In this document: positions 42,524-49,897 of the stretch, one piece after another
Layout of the letters: each line of letters opens with the position of its first letter
Numbering within the stretch: the stretch's first letter is position 1
NCBI GenBank assembly: GCA_937925645.1
Contig: CALAMB010000224.1
Span: 1 to 49,897 of the forward strand
Source of the DNA: an uncultured Acidobacteriota bacterium
Lineage (GTDB): Bacteria > Acidobacteriota > JAAYUB01
Length of the DNA: 49,897 nt
Reading direction: 5' to 3'
Translations under genes and position numbers: made by a program
Notes under the pieces: model-generated
Databases searched by the model: none
Told to the model about the DNA's origin: nothing
The model's input: the letters and a program-made list of their open reading frames with translations, nothing else

Positions 42524-44022
42524 ACAGGATCGGGTATCTCGCCAGCCGTTATCGAGCCATCCTCGCATACACGGGGCTCATGTTCCTCCTGGTCGGTGTC
42601 CTGATGGCCACGCCGTTGCTGGCGCTGGTGGCGTGGCCGGAGGAGGTGGACCAAGCGGTCTGGTTCCTCGTGCCGTCTCTAATCGTTGCGGGGGTGGGTT
42701 GGATTTTATGGCGGGCGTGCCGCATCCCGGAAGCCGCCACGCTCACAACGGCGGAAGGTGGCGTGATCGTCCTGTTGAGCTGGGTCGGGGCAATCGTTGC
42801 GAGCGCTATGCCCCTGATCCCTACCGCCTCGCTCAATTTCACCCAGGCGATGTTCGAGGCGGTGAGCGGATGGACCACCACCGGCCTCTCGGTGGTGGAC
42901 GTAACCCGCGTCTCGCACCTGGTGCTCCTCTGGCGCAGCGAGATGCAGTTGGTGGGCGGGGCCGGCCTGGCCGTGATCATGTTGGCCGCCCTCACCGGTC
43001 CCGTGGGTCCCGGCATATCGAAGGCCGAAGGGCGGACGGACCAGCTCGTCCCGCAGGTGCGCCAGTCGGTCCGGCTCGTCTTGGGGCTTTACGGAATCTA
43101 TATGCTTCTGGGTGTCGGAAGCCTATGGGCGGTGGGACTGTCCTGGTTTGATGCGGTCAACCACGCCTTCGCGGCGATTTCTACCGGTGGGTTCTCAACA
43201 TACTCCGACAGCATCGGCCACTGGGACCGACCGGCTGTGGAGGGAGTGCTCATCGGATTGATGATACTGGGCAATCTCAATTTTCTGACAGCTTACCTTC
43301 TTTTACGAGGTCGGCTGCGGGCGGTGAGCCGGAACGGGGAAATCCGGTTATTGGCGTTGCTGATCCCGATGAGCGTTGCGGTCGCCTATTTTGCCACCTG
43401 CCGAATGTTGTATCCCGCCCCAGGTAAGGCGTTGCGGGTTGCGGTGTTTGAAAGCGTCTCCGCGCTGACCACTACCGGATTTCAGACGGTGGGCTACGGA
43501 AATTGGAACGGGTCCGGCGTCGGCCTGCTGGTCGTGCTGATGCTCATCGGTGGCGGTGTCTGTTCGACGGCGGGCGGCCTCAAACAGTACCGCATCCACA
43601 TCTTGTTCCGGGTGACGGTGCGCGAATTGAAGCGGCTGCTGCTGCCTCAATCTACAATAATGGCGGAGCCCGTGTGGCAAGGCGAACACCGGATATTCTT
43701 ACAGGATGCACACGTCAGGCAGATCGTCGCCTTTGTCTGTCTCTATCTGGCCACTTATGCCACGGGCAGCCTGATCCTAACCATGACCGGCAACAGCATG
43801 GAAGCTGCTTTCTTTGAATTCGCGTCCGCCATCGGCACTGTGGGTCTTTCGGTCGGTGTCACGACACCCGGAGCGAACCCGGTGGCGCTCTGGACCATGT
43901 CCGCTGGTATGTTTCTGGGTCGGCTGGAGTTTCTGGTGATCCTGATGACCGTGATGAAGCTCGGTCGGGATTTGAAACAGCTGGGGCACCTAGCGACCGA
44001 AAAACGCTCTTCCGGCCGGTGA
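42520..44022 (+). CDS. trkH: TrkH potassium channel/transporter subunit
   Basis: A 500-residue inner-membrane K+ translocating subunit built of four M1-P-M2 repeats. The four selectivity-filter turns are TTTG (119-122), TGG (222-224), TTTG (317-320) and GTVG (439-442), all with the required glycine. MLIGGGVCSTAGGLKQYRIH is the conserved region after the third pore. ATG 42520 overlaps the stop of the second TrkA gene (ATGA). Uptake is driven by the ion gradient and gated by the TrkA ring. It ends the sigma-54 operon. No clear T-run terminator follows; a weak hairpin lies near 44032-44051. Confidence 0.95.
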   Translation: MNRIGYLASRYRAILAYTGLMFLLVGVLMATPLLALVAWPEEVDQAVWFLVPSLIVAGVGWILWRACRIPEAATLTTAEGGVIVLLSWVGAIVASAMPLIPTASLNFTQAMFEAVSGWTTTGLSVVDVTRVSHLVLLWRSEMQLVGGAGLAVIMLAALTGPVGPGISKAEGRTDQLVPQVRQSVRLVLGLYGIYMLLGVGSLWAVGLSWFDAVNHAFAAISTGGFSTYSDSIGHWDRPAVEGVLIGLMILGNLNFLTAYLLLRGRLRAVSRNGEIRLLALLIPMSVAVAYFATCRMLYPAPGKALRVAVFESVSALTTTGFQTVGYGNWNGSGVGLLVVLMLIGGGVCSTAGGLKQYRIHILFRVTVRELKRLLLPQSTIMAEPVWQGEHRIFLQDAHVRQIVAFVCLYLATYATGSLILTMTGNSMEAAFFEFASAIGTVGLSVGVTTPGANPVALWTMSAGMFLGRLEFLVILMTVMKLGRDLKQLGHLATEKRSSGR

Positions 44023-44085
44023 GGACGCCAGATGAGCGGGATCCGGCTCATGGATCCAAGCCTTTCATCCATTCCATGCCGACGG

Positions 44086-44898
44086 TCATTCGGGATCCGG
44101 CGGATCGGGCTGGGGCGGAGCGGGCGGCAATGGTGCCGCCGCCCGTGCGTCGAAGCCCGGCGTTTTCCCGGCGCCGAAAGCAGCCGCAGGCGATTCGGGA
44201 TCCGGATCCGGAGGATCCGGTTGGGGGGGGGGCAACGGTAGCGGAGCCTGAGCGCGCACGTCGAATCCCTGAATGTGCAATGCGTCTTCGGGCTTGGGCG
44301 GATCGGGCGGGGAGGGCGCGGGCTCATTTGGCGGGATCGGAACGCTGGTCCGCGGATCGGGCGGATGCGGCTGCCCGGTGCCCGGCAGGATGGGCTCCTT
44401 CGGCCCCCCTTGCTTCAGGATTTCCACCAGGTTCAGGCTCGGCGGGCCGACGCCCTTGTGGCTGTCAGGCCGCTTCGGCGTGCCCGGGGCGCCGCCGCCC
44501 TGCGGTCCCGCCGGGTCGGGCGACGTGGCCGCGGGGCCGATGTCGTGATCGAACGGCAAACCCTCGCGGAGGCCCGACGGCAGCTTGCCCAGGTCCGACG
44601 GATCGGGAAGCCGGCCCTCCGGCGGCAGGGCGCCGCCCGCCGGGCCGTTCGCATTGTGGAACTTCCCCATGGCCAGTTTCAGTTGGGTGGTGCTCATCGT
44701 GGGTCCGGCGGGATCGCCCGCGGACGCTGCGCCCCCGTCCGCCTGGCCCATGTTCAGGAGCGGCGGCTGTTGCTGGAGCACCCTGTCCGGCGGCAGTGCC
44801 GTCGAAGCCTTGCCGGTGGCGGGACTGCCTGGCTCGGTCGGTTGCTGATCGGGTATTTCGGTTGGTCCGGAAGGTCCGCCGCTGCTTGAGATCTTCAT
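44086..44898 (-). CDS. Proline-rich low-complexity protein with PPQPDPPDP repeats
   Basis: A 270-residue protein very rich in Pro, Gly and Asp, with no signal peptide or transmembrane helix and no known domain. A semi-folded stretch sits at about 65-80 (TMSTTQLKLAMGKFHNANG). The C-terminus holds two copies of a G-F-D-(V/A)-R-A-x-A-P-L-P unit followed by PPQPDPPDP. AGGAGG lies 6 bp before the ATG and the reverse frames are not more plausible, so it is probably expressed. It may be an intrinsically disordered surface or scaffold protein. The stop is at the right end of the Trk operon in convergent orientation. I cannot assign a function. Confidence 0.65.
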   Translation of the reverse strand: MKISSSGGPSGPTEIPDQQPTEPGSPATGKASTALPPDRVLQQQPPLLNMGQADGGAASAGDPAGPTMSTTQLKLAMGKFHNANGPAGGALPPEGRLPDPSDLGKLPSGLREGLPFDHDIGPAATSPDPAGPQGGGAPGTPKRPDSHKGVGPPSLNLVEILKQGGPKEPILPGTGQPHPPDPRTSVPIPPNEPAPSPPDPPKPEDALHIQGFDVRAQAPLPLPPPQPDPPDPDPESPAAAFGAGKTPGFDARAAAPLPPAPPQPDPPDPE

Positions 44899-45195
44899 AT
44901 TGCCTCCTACTTCTTTTGCAGGGTGCGTCGCGTGCTATGCACCTATTATCGGGATCATTTGCCCGGACGTAAACCTGAATAATTGAAGATTGTATGGGAA
45001 AATCATCAGATGGACGGACAATCCCGCCGACCGGCGGTCGCTTGCAGGTTGGGCCCGGGTGCAGTTGGAGCGGGCCGGACGGACACACCTGCCCGCATTC
45101 CGTCAGAGACAGACAGTGCGCCGATTCAAAGCGGATCGGTCCTGCGTCTGCCTGCGGAGCTCATCCGCGGCGATTGCCTCGCTTTTGCCCGAAGA
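44899..45195. other. Intergenic region
   Basis: These 297 bp are less GC-rich near 44930-45000 and probably hold the promoter of the Pro-rich gene. I see no confident -35/-10 pair, RNA gene or terminator. Confidence 0.45.
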
Positions 45196-46677
45196 CTATT
45201 GAGCCGGCGGCGCGGCCTCCGGCAGATCCGCGTCGGCCAGGTTTGCGGCGATGCCCGCCGTCAGCCGGGCCATGGCTCCGAGGATCTCCGGGTTGATCCG
45301 GTAGATGGTGTCGCCCGGCTCGTGGTAGGCCAGGTGCGGGCCGTCCGATGAGAGGCTGACGCACGGGATCCCCAGCTTGAAGAAGGGGGCGAAGTCGCTG
45401 GAGCGCACGCCCACGCGGGTGATGGCGCGCTTGCCGCCGATGAGCTTGGCGTCCGCGTCGGCCGCTTCCACCGCCTGCAGCACCGCCGGGGGCGCGGCGC
45501 TGTAGCCGCACCAGGCGCCGTCGCCGGCGCCGGCCATGTCGATGTTCACCATGGCGGCGGCGCGCCTGAGCCCGTACGGCAGGCCGGCGGCGAAGGCGTG
45601 GGAGCCCTGCAGGCCGGTCTCCTCGCCGCCGAAGAGCACGAAGACCACGGTGCGCCGTGGCTTTTCCGGCCACAGGTTCATGGTCCGGGCCAGCTCCATC
45701 ACCACCGCGGAGCCGCTGGCGTTGTCGTTGGCGCCCGGGTAGATGAAACCGAGGTGCGGGCCGCAATGGTCGAGGTGGGCGCCGACGATGACGCACTCGT
45801 CGCGGAGCGTCGGGTCGGCGCCGGGGATGAACGCGGCGACGTTGTAACCCTGGCTGTCGGGGACGTGGTGCGACACCACCCGCAGGCGGAGCCGGCCCGG
45901 CAGGTCGAACGACAGCGGCCGGCGGTAGCGCCGCAGGTCGTCGCGGAGGTCCTTGGCCGTGATGGAGCGGGCGGCCAGGATCTGGTCGGCCACGGCGTAG
46001 CTGATCTCCGCCGGGGTGAAGCCGGCGAGCCAGTCGCCGTTGGTGTTCATCTGGGGTTGCTCGTAGATGTAGACCAGGCCGAGGGCGCCGCGCTCCCGCG
46101 CCAGGCGCAGGCGGGTGCGGTGCTCGTCGTGCGGCGTGAAGCGGGGGTCGTCGGCGGGCGTGCCGCGGAAGCAGAGGACGAACTTGCCCTGCGGATCGAT
46201 GCCGGCGTAGTCGTCGTAGCCGAGCTCGGGCGCGGCGATGCCCCAGCCGGCGAACACGAGGCCGGCGGTGTGGTCGCCGCTGTCGCTGAACGACAGGGGC
46301 AGGTAGTCCTTGTTGGGTTCCAGCCGGACCTCGCGCTCCGGCGCTTCCGGCGTCGCGCCGGGCAGGTACAGGACCGCCTCGGCTGATTCGAGCACCGTGT
46401 GCGGGGCGGGGAACGGCTGGAGGTAGCCGCCGGTGAAGGCCGGCTCCATACCCCAGAGGCGGAACTGGTCGGCGGCCCAGCGGGCGGCGGCGGTGTAGCC
46501 GGGATGGCCCGTCAGCCGGCCGGCGTACTCGGGGCCGGCCAGCGTCTTGCAGATGGAATAGGCGCTGATGGGGTTGGGCGCGACGGCGACGCGGCCCTGG
46601 GTGTTCGATTCCTGGGCCGAGGCCGGCAGGAAGCTGAACAGGACGATCGACAACACGACGGCGGGACGGCAACGCAT
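45196..46677 (-). CDS. Secreted M28-family zinc aminopeptidase with PA domain
   Basis: A 493-residue protein. A signal peptide (CRPAVVLSIVLFSFLPASAQ) is followed by a peptidase split by a protease-associated-like insertion (about 125-235, VFAGWGIAAPELGYDDYAGID). The co-catalytic zinc ligands are visible in order: the His of VGAHLDHCG, the Asp of GANDNASGSA, Glu-Glu of GGEETGL, the Asp of VNIDMAG and the late His of LAYHEPGD. Family members remove N-terminal amino acids from extracellular peptides. ATG 46677 has GGAG 7 bp upstream; the earlier frame start adds no signal-like sequence. It is divergent from the hydrolase gene. Confidence 0.92.
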   Translation of the reverse strand: MRCRPAVVLSIVLFSFLPASAQESNTQGRVAVAPNPISAYSICKTLAGPEYAGRLTGHPGYTAAARWAADQFRLWGMEPAFTGGYLQPFPAPHTVLESAEAVLYLPGATPEAPEREVRLEPNKDYLPLSFSDSGDHTAGLVFAGWGIAAPELGYDDYAGIDPQGKFVLCFRGTPADDPRFTPHDEHRTRLRLARERGALGLVYIYEQPQMNTNGDWLAGFTPAEISYAVADQILAARSITAKDLRDDLRRYRRPLSFDLPGRLRLRVVSHHVPDSQGYNVAAFIPGADPTLRDECVIVGAHLDHCGPHLGFIYPGANDNASGSAVVMELARTMNLWPEKPRRTVVFVLFGGEETGLQGSHAFAAGLPYGLRRAAAMVNIDMAGAGDGAWCGYSAAPPAVLQAVEAADADAKLIGGKRAITRVGVRSSDFAPFFKLGIPCVSLSSDGPHLAYHEPGDTIYRINPEILGAMARLTAGIAANLADADLPEAAPPAQ

Positions 46678-46722
46678 GGCATGCTCCACAATTTGAGACT
46701 GGGCCCAGCGGCCCGACAAGGT

Positions 46723-46728
46723 ATTCTA
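46723..46728 (-). promoter_or_regulatory. Putative -10 of the M28 peptidase gene
   Basis: Minus strand TAGAAT about 46 bp before the ATG. The -35 region is poor. Confidence 0.35.
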
Positions 46729-46882
46729 CGGAAGGCGGTCCGGAAAGGATATCTGAAAATCAAGCCGCCGGGCCCGACGCCGGCAGCCGGCGACGCCCGT
46801 CGGGAACAAACCGGGTCCCGTTGCGTAAGAAATGTAAGAAATGGACATCCACATTCCAGGAGCGGTTCGGCGGAGGCGTGAC

Positions 46883-47779
46883 ATGACCCGACTCTTCCAG
46901 ATGTTCGTGCTGGTCGGCCTGGCGCTCATGGCGGGGCCGCTCGGGGCGGCAGCGGGCTCCGGCCGGTACGGGTTGCTGCCGGGCGATCCGCAGGCACCTG
47001 CCCGGGTTCAGCGGATCGACGATTTCCGGAAACGGGCACCGGCGCTGGCCACCCGGTTTTCTTCCCACGTCTGGACGGGCGGCGACGGGGAATCGATGCC
47101 CTACCGCCTGTACTCGCCGGATCAGGTGCAGGCGGGCCGGAGGTATCCGCTAGTGGTCTTCCTGCACGGCGCCGGCGGCAGCGGCACCGACAACGAACGG
47201 CAGCTACAGGGCGCCAACATCTTCGGCGCCCTCGTCTGGGCCCTGCCCGAGAATCAGGCGCGCCATCCCTGCTACATCCTCGCTCCGCAGAGCGACGTGA
47301 ACTGGCCGTGCGTCATCATCCCGACCGGAGTTCAGCCGCGCACGCCCCGGGACATCCGGTTCTGCCCCTGGCCGGCGCTGGGGGCGGGCGTCCGGCGGGC
47401 GTTCGCCGTCATCGACGACCTGGCGGCCCGGCTGCCCATCGACGACCGCCGGATCTACGTCACCGGCCATTCCATGGGCGGCGCCGGTGCCTGGCACATG
47501 ATCGCCCACCGGCCCCGTTTCTTCGCCGCCGCCGTGCCGGTGTGCGGCCACCCCGATCCGGTCACCGCGTCAATCGTCCGCCGCGTGCCCGTTTGGAATT
47601 TCCATGGAGAAACCGATGAAGTGGAGCCGGTCGCGACATCGAGGGTCATGATCGACGCGCTCCGGGCCGCCGGCGGCAAGCCCCGCCACACCGAGTATCC
47701 CGGTGTGGGCCATAATGTGTTTCGGTGGGTGTACACGGAGCCTGCTCTGCCGGCCTGGTTGTTTGACCGGCGCCGCTGA
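46883..47779 (+). CDS. Secreted alpha/beta hydrolase (PHB-depolymerase/esterase-like)
   Basis: A 298-residue protein. ATG 46883 has GGAGG 8 bp upstream and gives a signal peptide (MTRLFQMFVLVGLALMAGPL); an in-frame ATG at 46841 is less likely. The alpha/beta-hydrolase fold shows the oxyanion block PLVVFLHGAGGSGTDN, the nucleophile elbow GHSMGG, an Asp candidate in HGETDEVEP and the catalytic His in YPGVGHNVF. It resembles secreted LpqC/feruloyl-esterase or PHB-depolymerase-like esterases. The substrate is unknown. It converges with the TPR gene, whose stop lies 9 bp away. Confidence 0.88.
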   Translation: MTRLFQMFVLVGLALMAGPLGAAAGSGRYGLLPGDPQAPARVQRIDDFRKRAPALATRFSSHVWTGGDGESMPYRLYSPDQVQAGRRYPLVVFLHGAGGSGTDNERQLQGANIFGALVWALPENQARHPCYILAPQSDVNWPCVIIPTGVQPRTPRDIRFCPWPALGAGVRRAFAVIDDLAARLPIDDRRIYVTGHSMGGAGAWHMIAHRPRFFAAAVPVCGHPDPVTASIVRRVPVWNFHGETDEVEPVATSRVMIDALRAAGGKPRHTEYPGVGHNVFRWVYTEPALPAWLFDRRR

Positions 47780-47788
47780 TCCCGGCCG

Positions 47789-49897
47789 TCAGGACGTCGG
47801 CTGGGCGGCGACCTGGCGGGCCACCCAGCCGAAGCCGCGGGTGGCGGCGTCACGCCGCAGCGTCTCCAACTCGGCACGGCCGGCGTCGCGGCGGCCGGCG
47901 GCCAGCTCGGCCCGGGCGAGCCACAACCGGACCTCCAGCTCCAACTCCACCAGGCCAAGGCGCCGGCACTCAGCCAGCACGCGCTGCAGCCGCTCCGCCG
48001 CCCGGGCGGCCGGTCCCGCCGCCACGATCAGGACGCGCGCCTCCATCACGCCGAGCCGCAGCTTCAGGACCGCGGACTGAATCCGCGCCGCCGCCGCCCG
48101 CGCCGCCGCCAGTTCCGACGCGGCCGCGCCCGCCTGGCCGCGGTCCAGCGCGGCGGCGGTCAGCACGAGCCGGGCGCCGAGCACGCCGTCGGCCAGCTCG
48201 GACTGCTGGAACGCGACCAGCGCCTGTTCCGCCAACGCCGCGGCCTCCGCCGGACGCGCCTCGCGGAGCGCCAGGCCGGCCAGCGCCAGGTGGCTGACGG
48301 GCAGCTCGGTCCCTTCGCCGATCTCGGTGCGGATCGCCAGCGCCTGCTCGTGCAGCCGGCGGGCGGCGGCCAGGTCGCCGGCGGCCGCCGCGAGTTCGCC
48401 CTGTCCGAACAATGCCCACGCTTCCGCGCTCCGGACGCTGTTGGCCCGAGCCAGCTCCAGCGCCTGCCGGTACAGCCGGCCGGCCTCCGCCAGGTTGCCC
48501 CGCAGTCGCTCCACTTCACCCAGATTGGCCAGCGTCATCATCTGGCCCGTCTTGTCGCCGACTTCCTGCTTGACGGCCAGCGACTGTCGGTACATCCCGG
48601 CGGCCTCCTCGAGGCGGCCCAGGTCGAACAAAATGGTGGCGACGTTATTCTGGGCCAGGGCGGCGCCGCTCCGGTCACCCGTGGCCGCGAACGCCCGTCC
48701 GGCCTCCTCGAACATCGCCCGCGCCCGGTCGAGGTCGCCCTGGGCGTAGTGGATGTTGGCGATGTTGTTGCGGGCGGTGGCCGCGTCCGCCGTGTCACCG
48801 AGTTCCTCGAAGATGGCCAGCGCGTCGCGGTATTGCCGGAGCGCGCCGGTCAGGTCGCCCTCGACCTTGAGGATTACGGCCAGGTTACCCAGGGCGGAGG
48901 CCTCGCCGATCCGGTTGCCGATCGCCCGGCTCAGGCGCAGCGTTTCGGTCAGGTCGCGCTTGGCCGCCGCCTGGTCGCCGCGATCGAAGCGGATGATGGC
49001 CACGCTTCGGAAGGCGCGGGCCTGGCCGCCCCGGTCGCCGAGGGCGGCGTAGATGTCCCGCGCCGCCGTCGCGGCGGCCAGGGCCGGTTCCAGGTCACCC
49101 AGTTCCCGGTGGGCGCCGGCCTGGAGCAGCAGCGCCCGCGCCGTGAGCGAACGCGTTTCGGCGGCCCGGCTTTTGTCCACGGCCCGGCCGGCCGCCGCCG
49201 CCTGCCGGCGATAGTCGGACTGGCTGCCCGCCGCGGCCGCCTCGGCCAGGTCCAGCCGCGGGTCATCGTCGGCGGGCGAAGGGAGCTTCCGCAACTGCGC
49301 CACCGTGGCCAGAGCGTCGGCGCCCCGGCCGGCGGCCACCTGGGCGGCGGCCAGGCGGAGACCGTAGTCGAGGTTGTCGGGGTAGAAGATCCAGAGACTG
49401 CGGTAGATTTCCACCGCCTGCGTCCACTGCCGCTCCGCCTCGTGGTAGCGGGCCTCGATCCGCAGGCGGGTCTCCCGGTCCAGTGTCCGGCTCAGGGCGA
49501 AGGCCCTGGCCGAGGCGGCCCGGGCTTCGGCGTCGTGGCCCAGGGCGCTCCAGCTGTCCGCCAGAGCTTCCCATGCCGGGGGATAAGCCGGATCGAGGCG
49601 GGTCGCTTCCTGAAGCCGGTCCCGGGCGGCCAGAGCGTCGAAGACCTGCAGCCGGGCCAGCCCTTCGGCGTAGAGCCGGAGCACCCGGGCGTCCGCCGGG
49701 CGGACGGCCGGCGCGGTTTGATCGCCGGCGGACTCGGCGCCGCCCAAGGCGGCACGCAGGCGGCCACCCAGCCGGGCGACCAGGTCGAAGACTTCCGCCT
49801 CCTGGCCGGTCTCGCCCAAGGTGGCCAGCGTCTCGCCCGACACCGTGTCCTGCACGCGGACGTCCAGGCGGATCCGGCCGCCGCCCCGCTCGCCCAG
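47789..49897 (-). CDS. TPR-rich C-terminal part of a large signalling protein (5' partial)
   Basis: 702 residues are visible and the frame is open through the right edge, so the N-terminus lies outside the window. The first visible residues (LGERGGGRIRLDVRVQDTVSGETLATL) belong to a domain seen between the membrane helix and the TPRs of bacterial Ser/Thr kinases and CadC-like regulators. About ten TPRs follow, at first divergent, then close to the 40-residue TPR_12 pattern (ASALGNLAVILKVEGDL, ATARNNIANIHYAQGDL, GAALAQNNVATILFDLGRLE). A kinase or DNA-binding domain is expected upstream but cannot be seen. The protein is extremely Ala/Arg-rich at its end. Confidence 0.8.
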   Translation of the reverse strand: MGERGGGRIRLDVRVQDTVSGETLATLGETGQEAEVFDLVARLGGRLRAALGGAESAGDQTAPAVRPADARVLRLYAEGLARLQVFDALAARDRLQEATRLDPAYPPAWEALADSWSALGHDAEARAASARAFALSRTLDRETRLRIEARYHEAERQWTQAVEIYRSLWIFYPDNLDYGLRLAAAQVAAGRGADALATVAQLRKLPSPADDDPRLDLAEAAAAGSQSDYRRQAAAAGRAVDKSRAAETRSLTARALLLQAGAHRELGDLEPALAAATAARDIYAALGDRGGQARAFRSVAIIRFDRGDQAAAKRDLTETLRLSRAIGNRIGEASALGNLAVILKVEGDLTGALRQYRDALAIFEELGDTADAATARNNIANIHYAQGDLDRARAMFEEAGRAFAATGDRSGAALAQNNVATILFDLGRLEEAAGMYRQSLAVKQEVGDKTGQMMTLANLGEVERLRGNLAEAGRLYRQALELARANSVRSAEAWALFGQGELAAAAGDLAAARRLHEQALAIRTEIGEGTELPVSHLALAGLALREARPAEAAALAEQALVAFQQSELADGVLGARLVLTAAALDRGQAGAAASELAAARAAAARIQSAVLKLRLGVMEARVLIVAAGPAARAAERLQRVLAECRRLGLVELELEVRLWLARAELAAGRRDAGRAELETLRRDAATRGFGWVARQVAAQPTS

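Noticed and set aside
44031..44055. Terminator after trkH
   Set aside because: An ATGAGC/GCTCAT hairpin is possible, but it lacks a T-run and is short.

Overview
The window is GC-rich and densely coded, and it reads as one bacterial chromosome segment. The gene set is a Gram-negative-type TonB/BtuB receptor, a long-form GyrB, a eukaryotic-like Ser/Thr kinase fused to TPRs, many other TPR proteins, a tungsten-type aldehyde:ferredoxin oxidoreductase (AOR) and a sigma-54 two-component system. Intergenic repeats include the CTTTGTG..CTTCGTGT type. Together these suggest an anaerobic or facultative member of Acidobacteriota or a similar deep Gram-negative phylum. That placement is inference from gene content; no rRNA or tRNA gene was seen.

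Left part (1-9.1 kb): the window opens inside a gene made of 39-bp tandem repeats (13-residue VTIAPRGK-type units). It is followed 6 bp later by a three-part TPR/glycosyltransferase/FkbM-methyltransferase fusion. Next come two GPP34 (GOLPH3-like) paralogs that bracket a TPR-bearing S41 peptidase and a CPBP membrane protease. A frameshifted biotin-carrier remnant lies beside the first paralog. A GlsB/YeaQ-type membrane protein and an HD hydrolase follow.

Core part (9.1-21.3 kb): a minus-strand operon runs Cys/Met PLP enzyme, homoserine dehydrogenase, AOR, with a clear promoter and a clear terminator. NikR, recF, gyrB, a TIGR01777 epimerase, a small membrane protein and a ZIP metal transporter follow.

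Middle part (21.4-30 kb): a secreted TPR protein, intergenic repeats, and a cobalamin riboswitch controlling a BtuB-like receptor. The receptor is divergent from a Ser/Thr kinase-TPR gene whose promoter predicts a leaderless mRNA. upp and a polysaccharide deacetylase/NTF2-like fusion follow.

Right part (30-49.9 kb): a translationally coupled lipid operon (FAD oxidoreductase, DUF1365-CFA synthase fusion, fatty-acid desaturase) that resembles loci for modified fatty acids; an ABC exporter pair; and a potassium-uptake locus. In that locus an NtrC/AlgB-like activator precedes a good sigma-54 promoter that reads into a KinB-like kinase, a REC-TPR protein, two TrkA proteins and TrkH, most of them overlapping by ATGA or TGATG. 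A Pro-rich repeat protein, an M28 peptidase, an alpha/beta hydrolase and a large TPR protein running off the right edge finish the window.

The observations most worth following are the repeat-protein plus glycosyltransferase/methyltransferase pair at the left edge, the sigma-54-controlled two-component/Trk locus, and the coupled lipid-modification operon.
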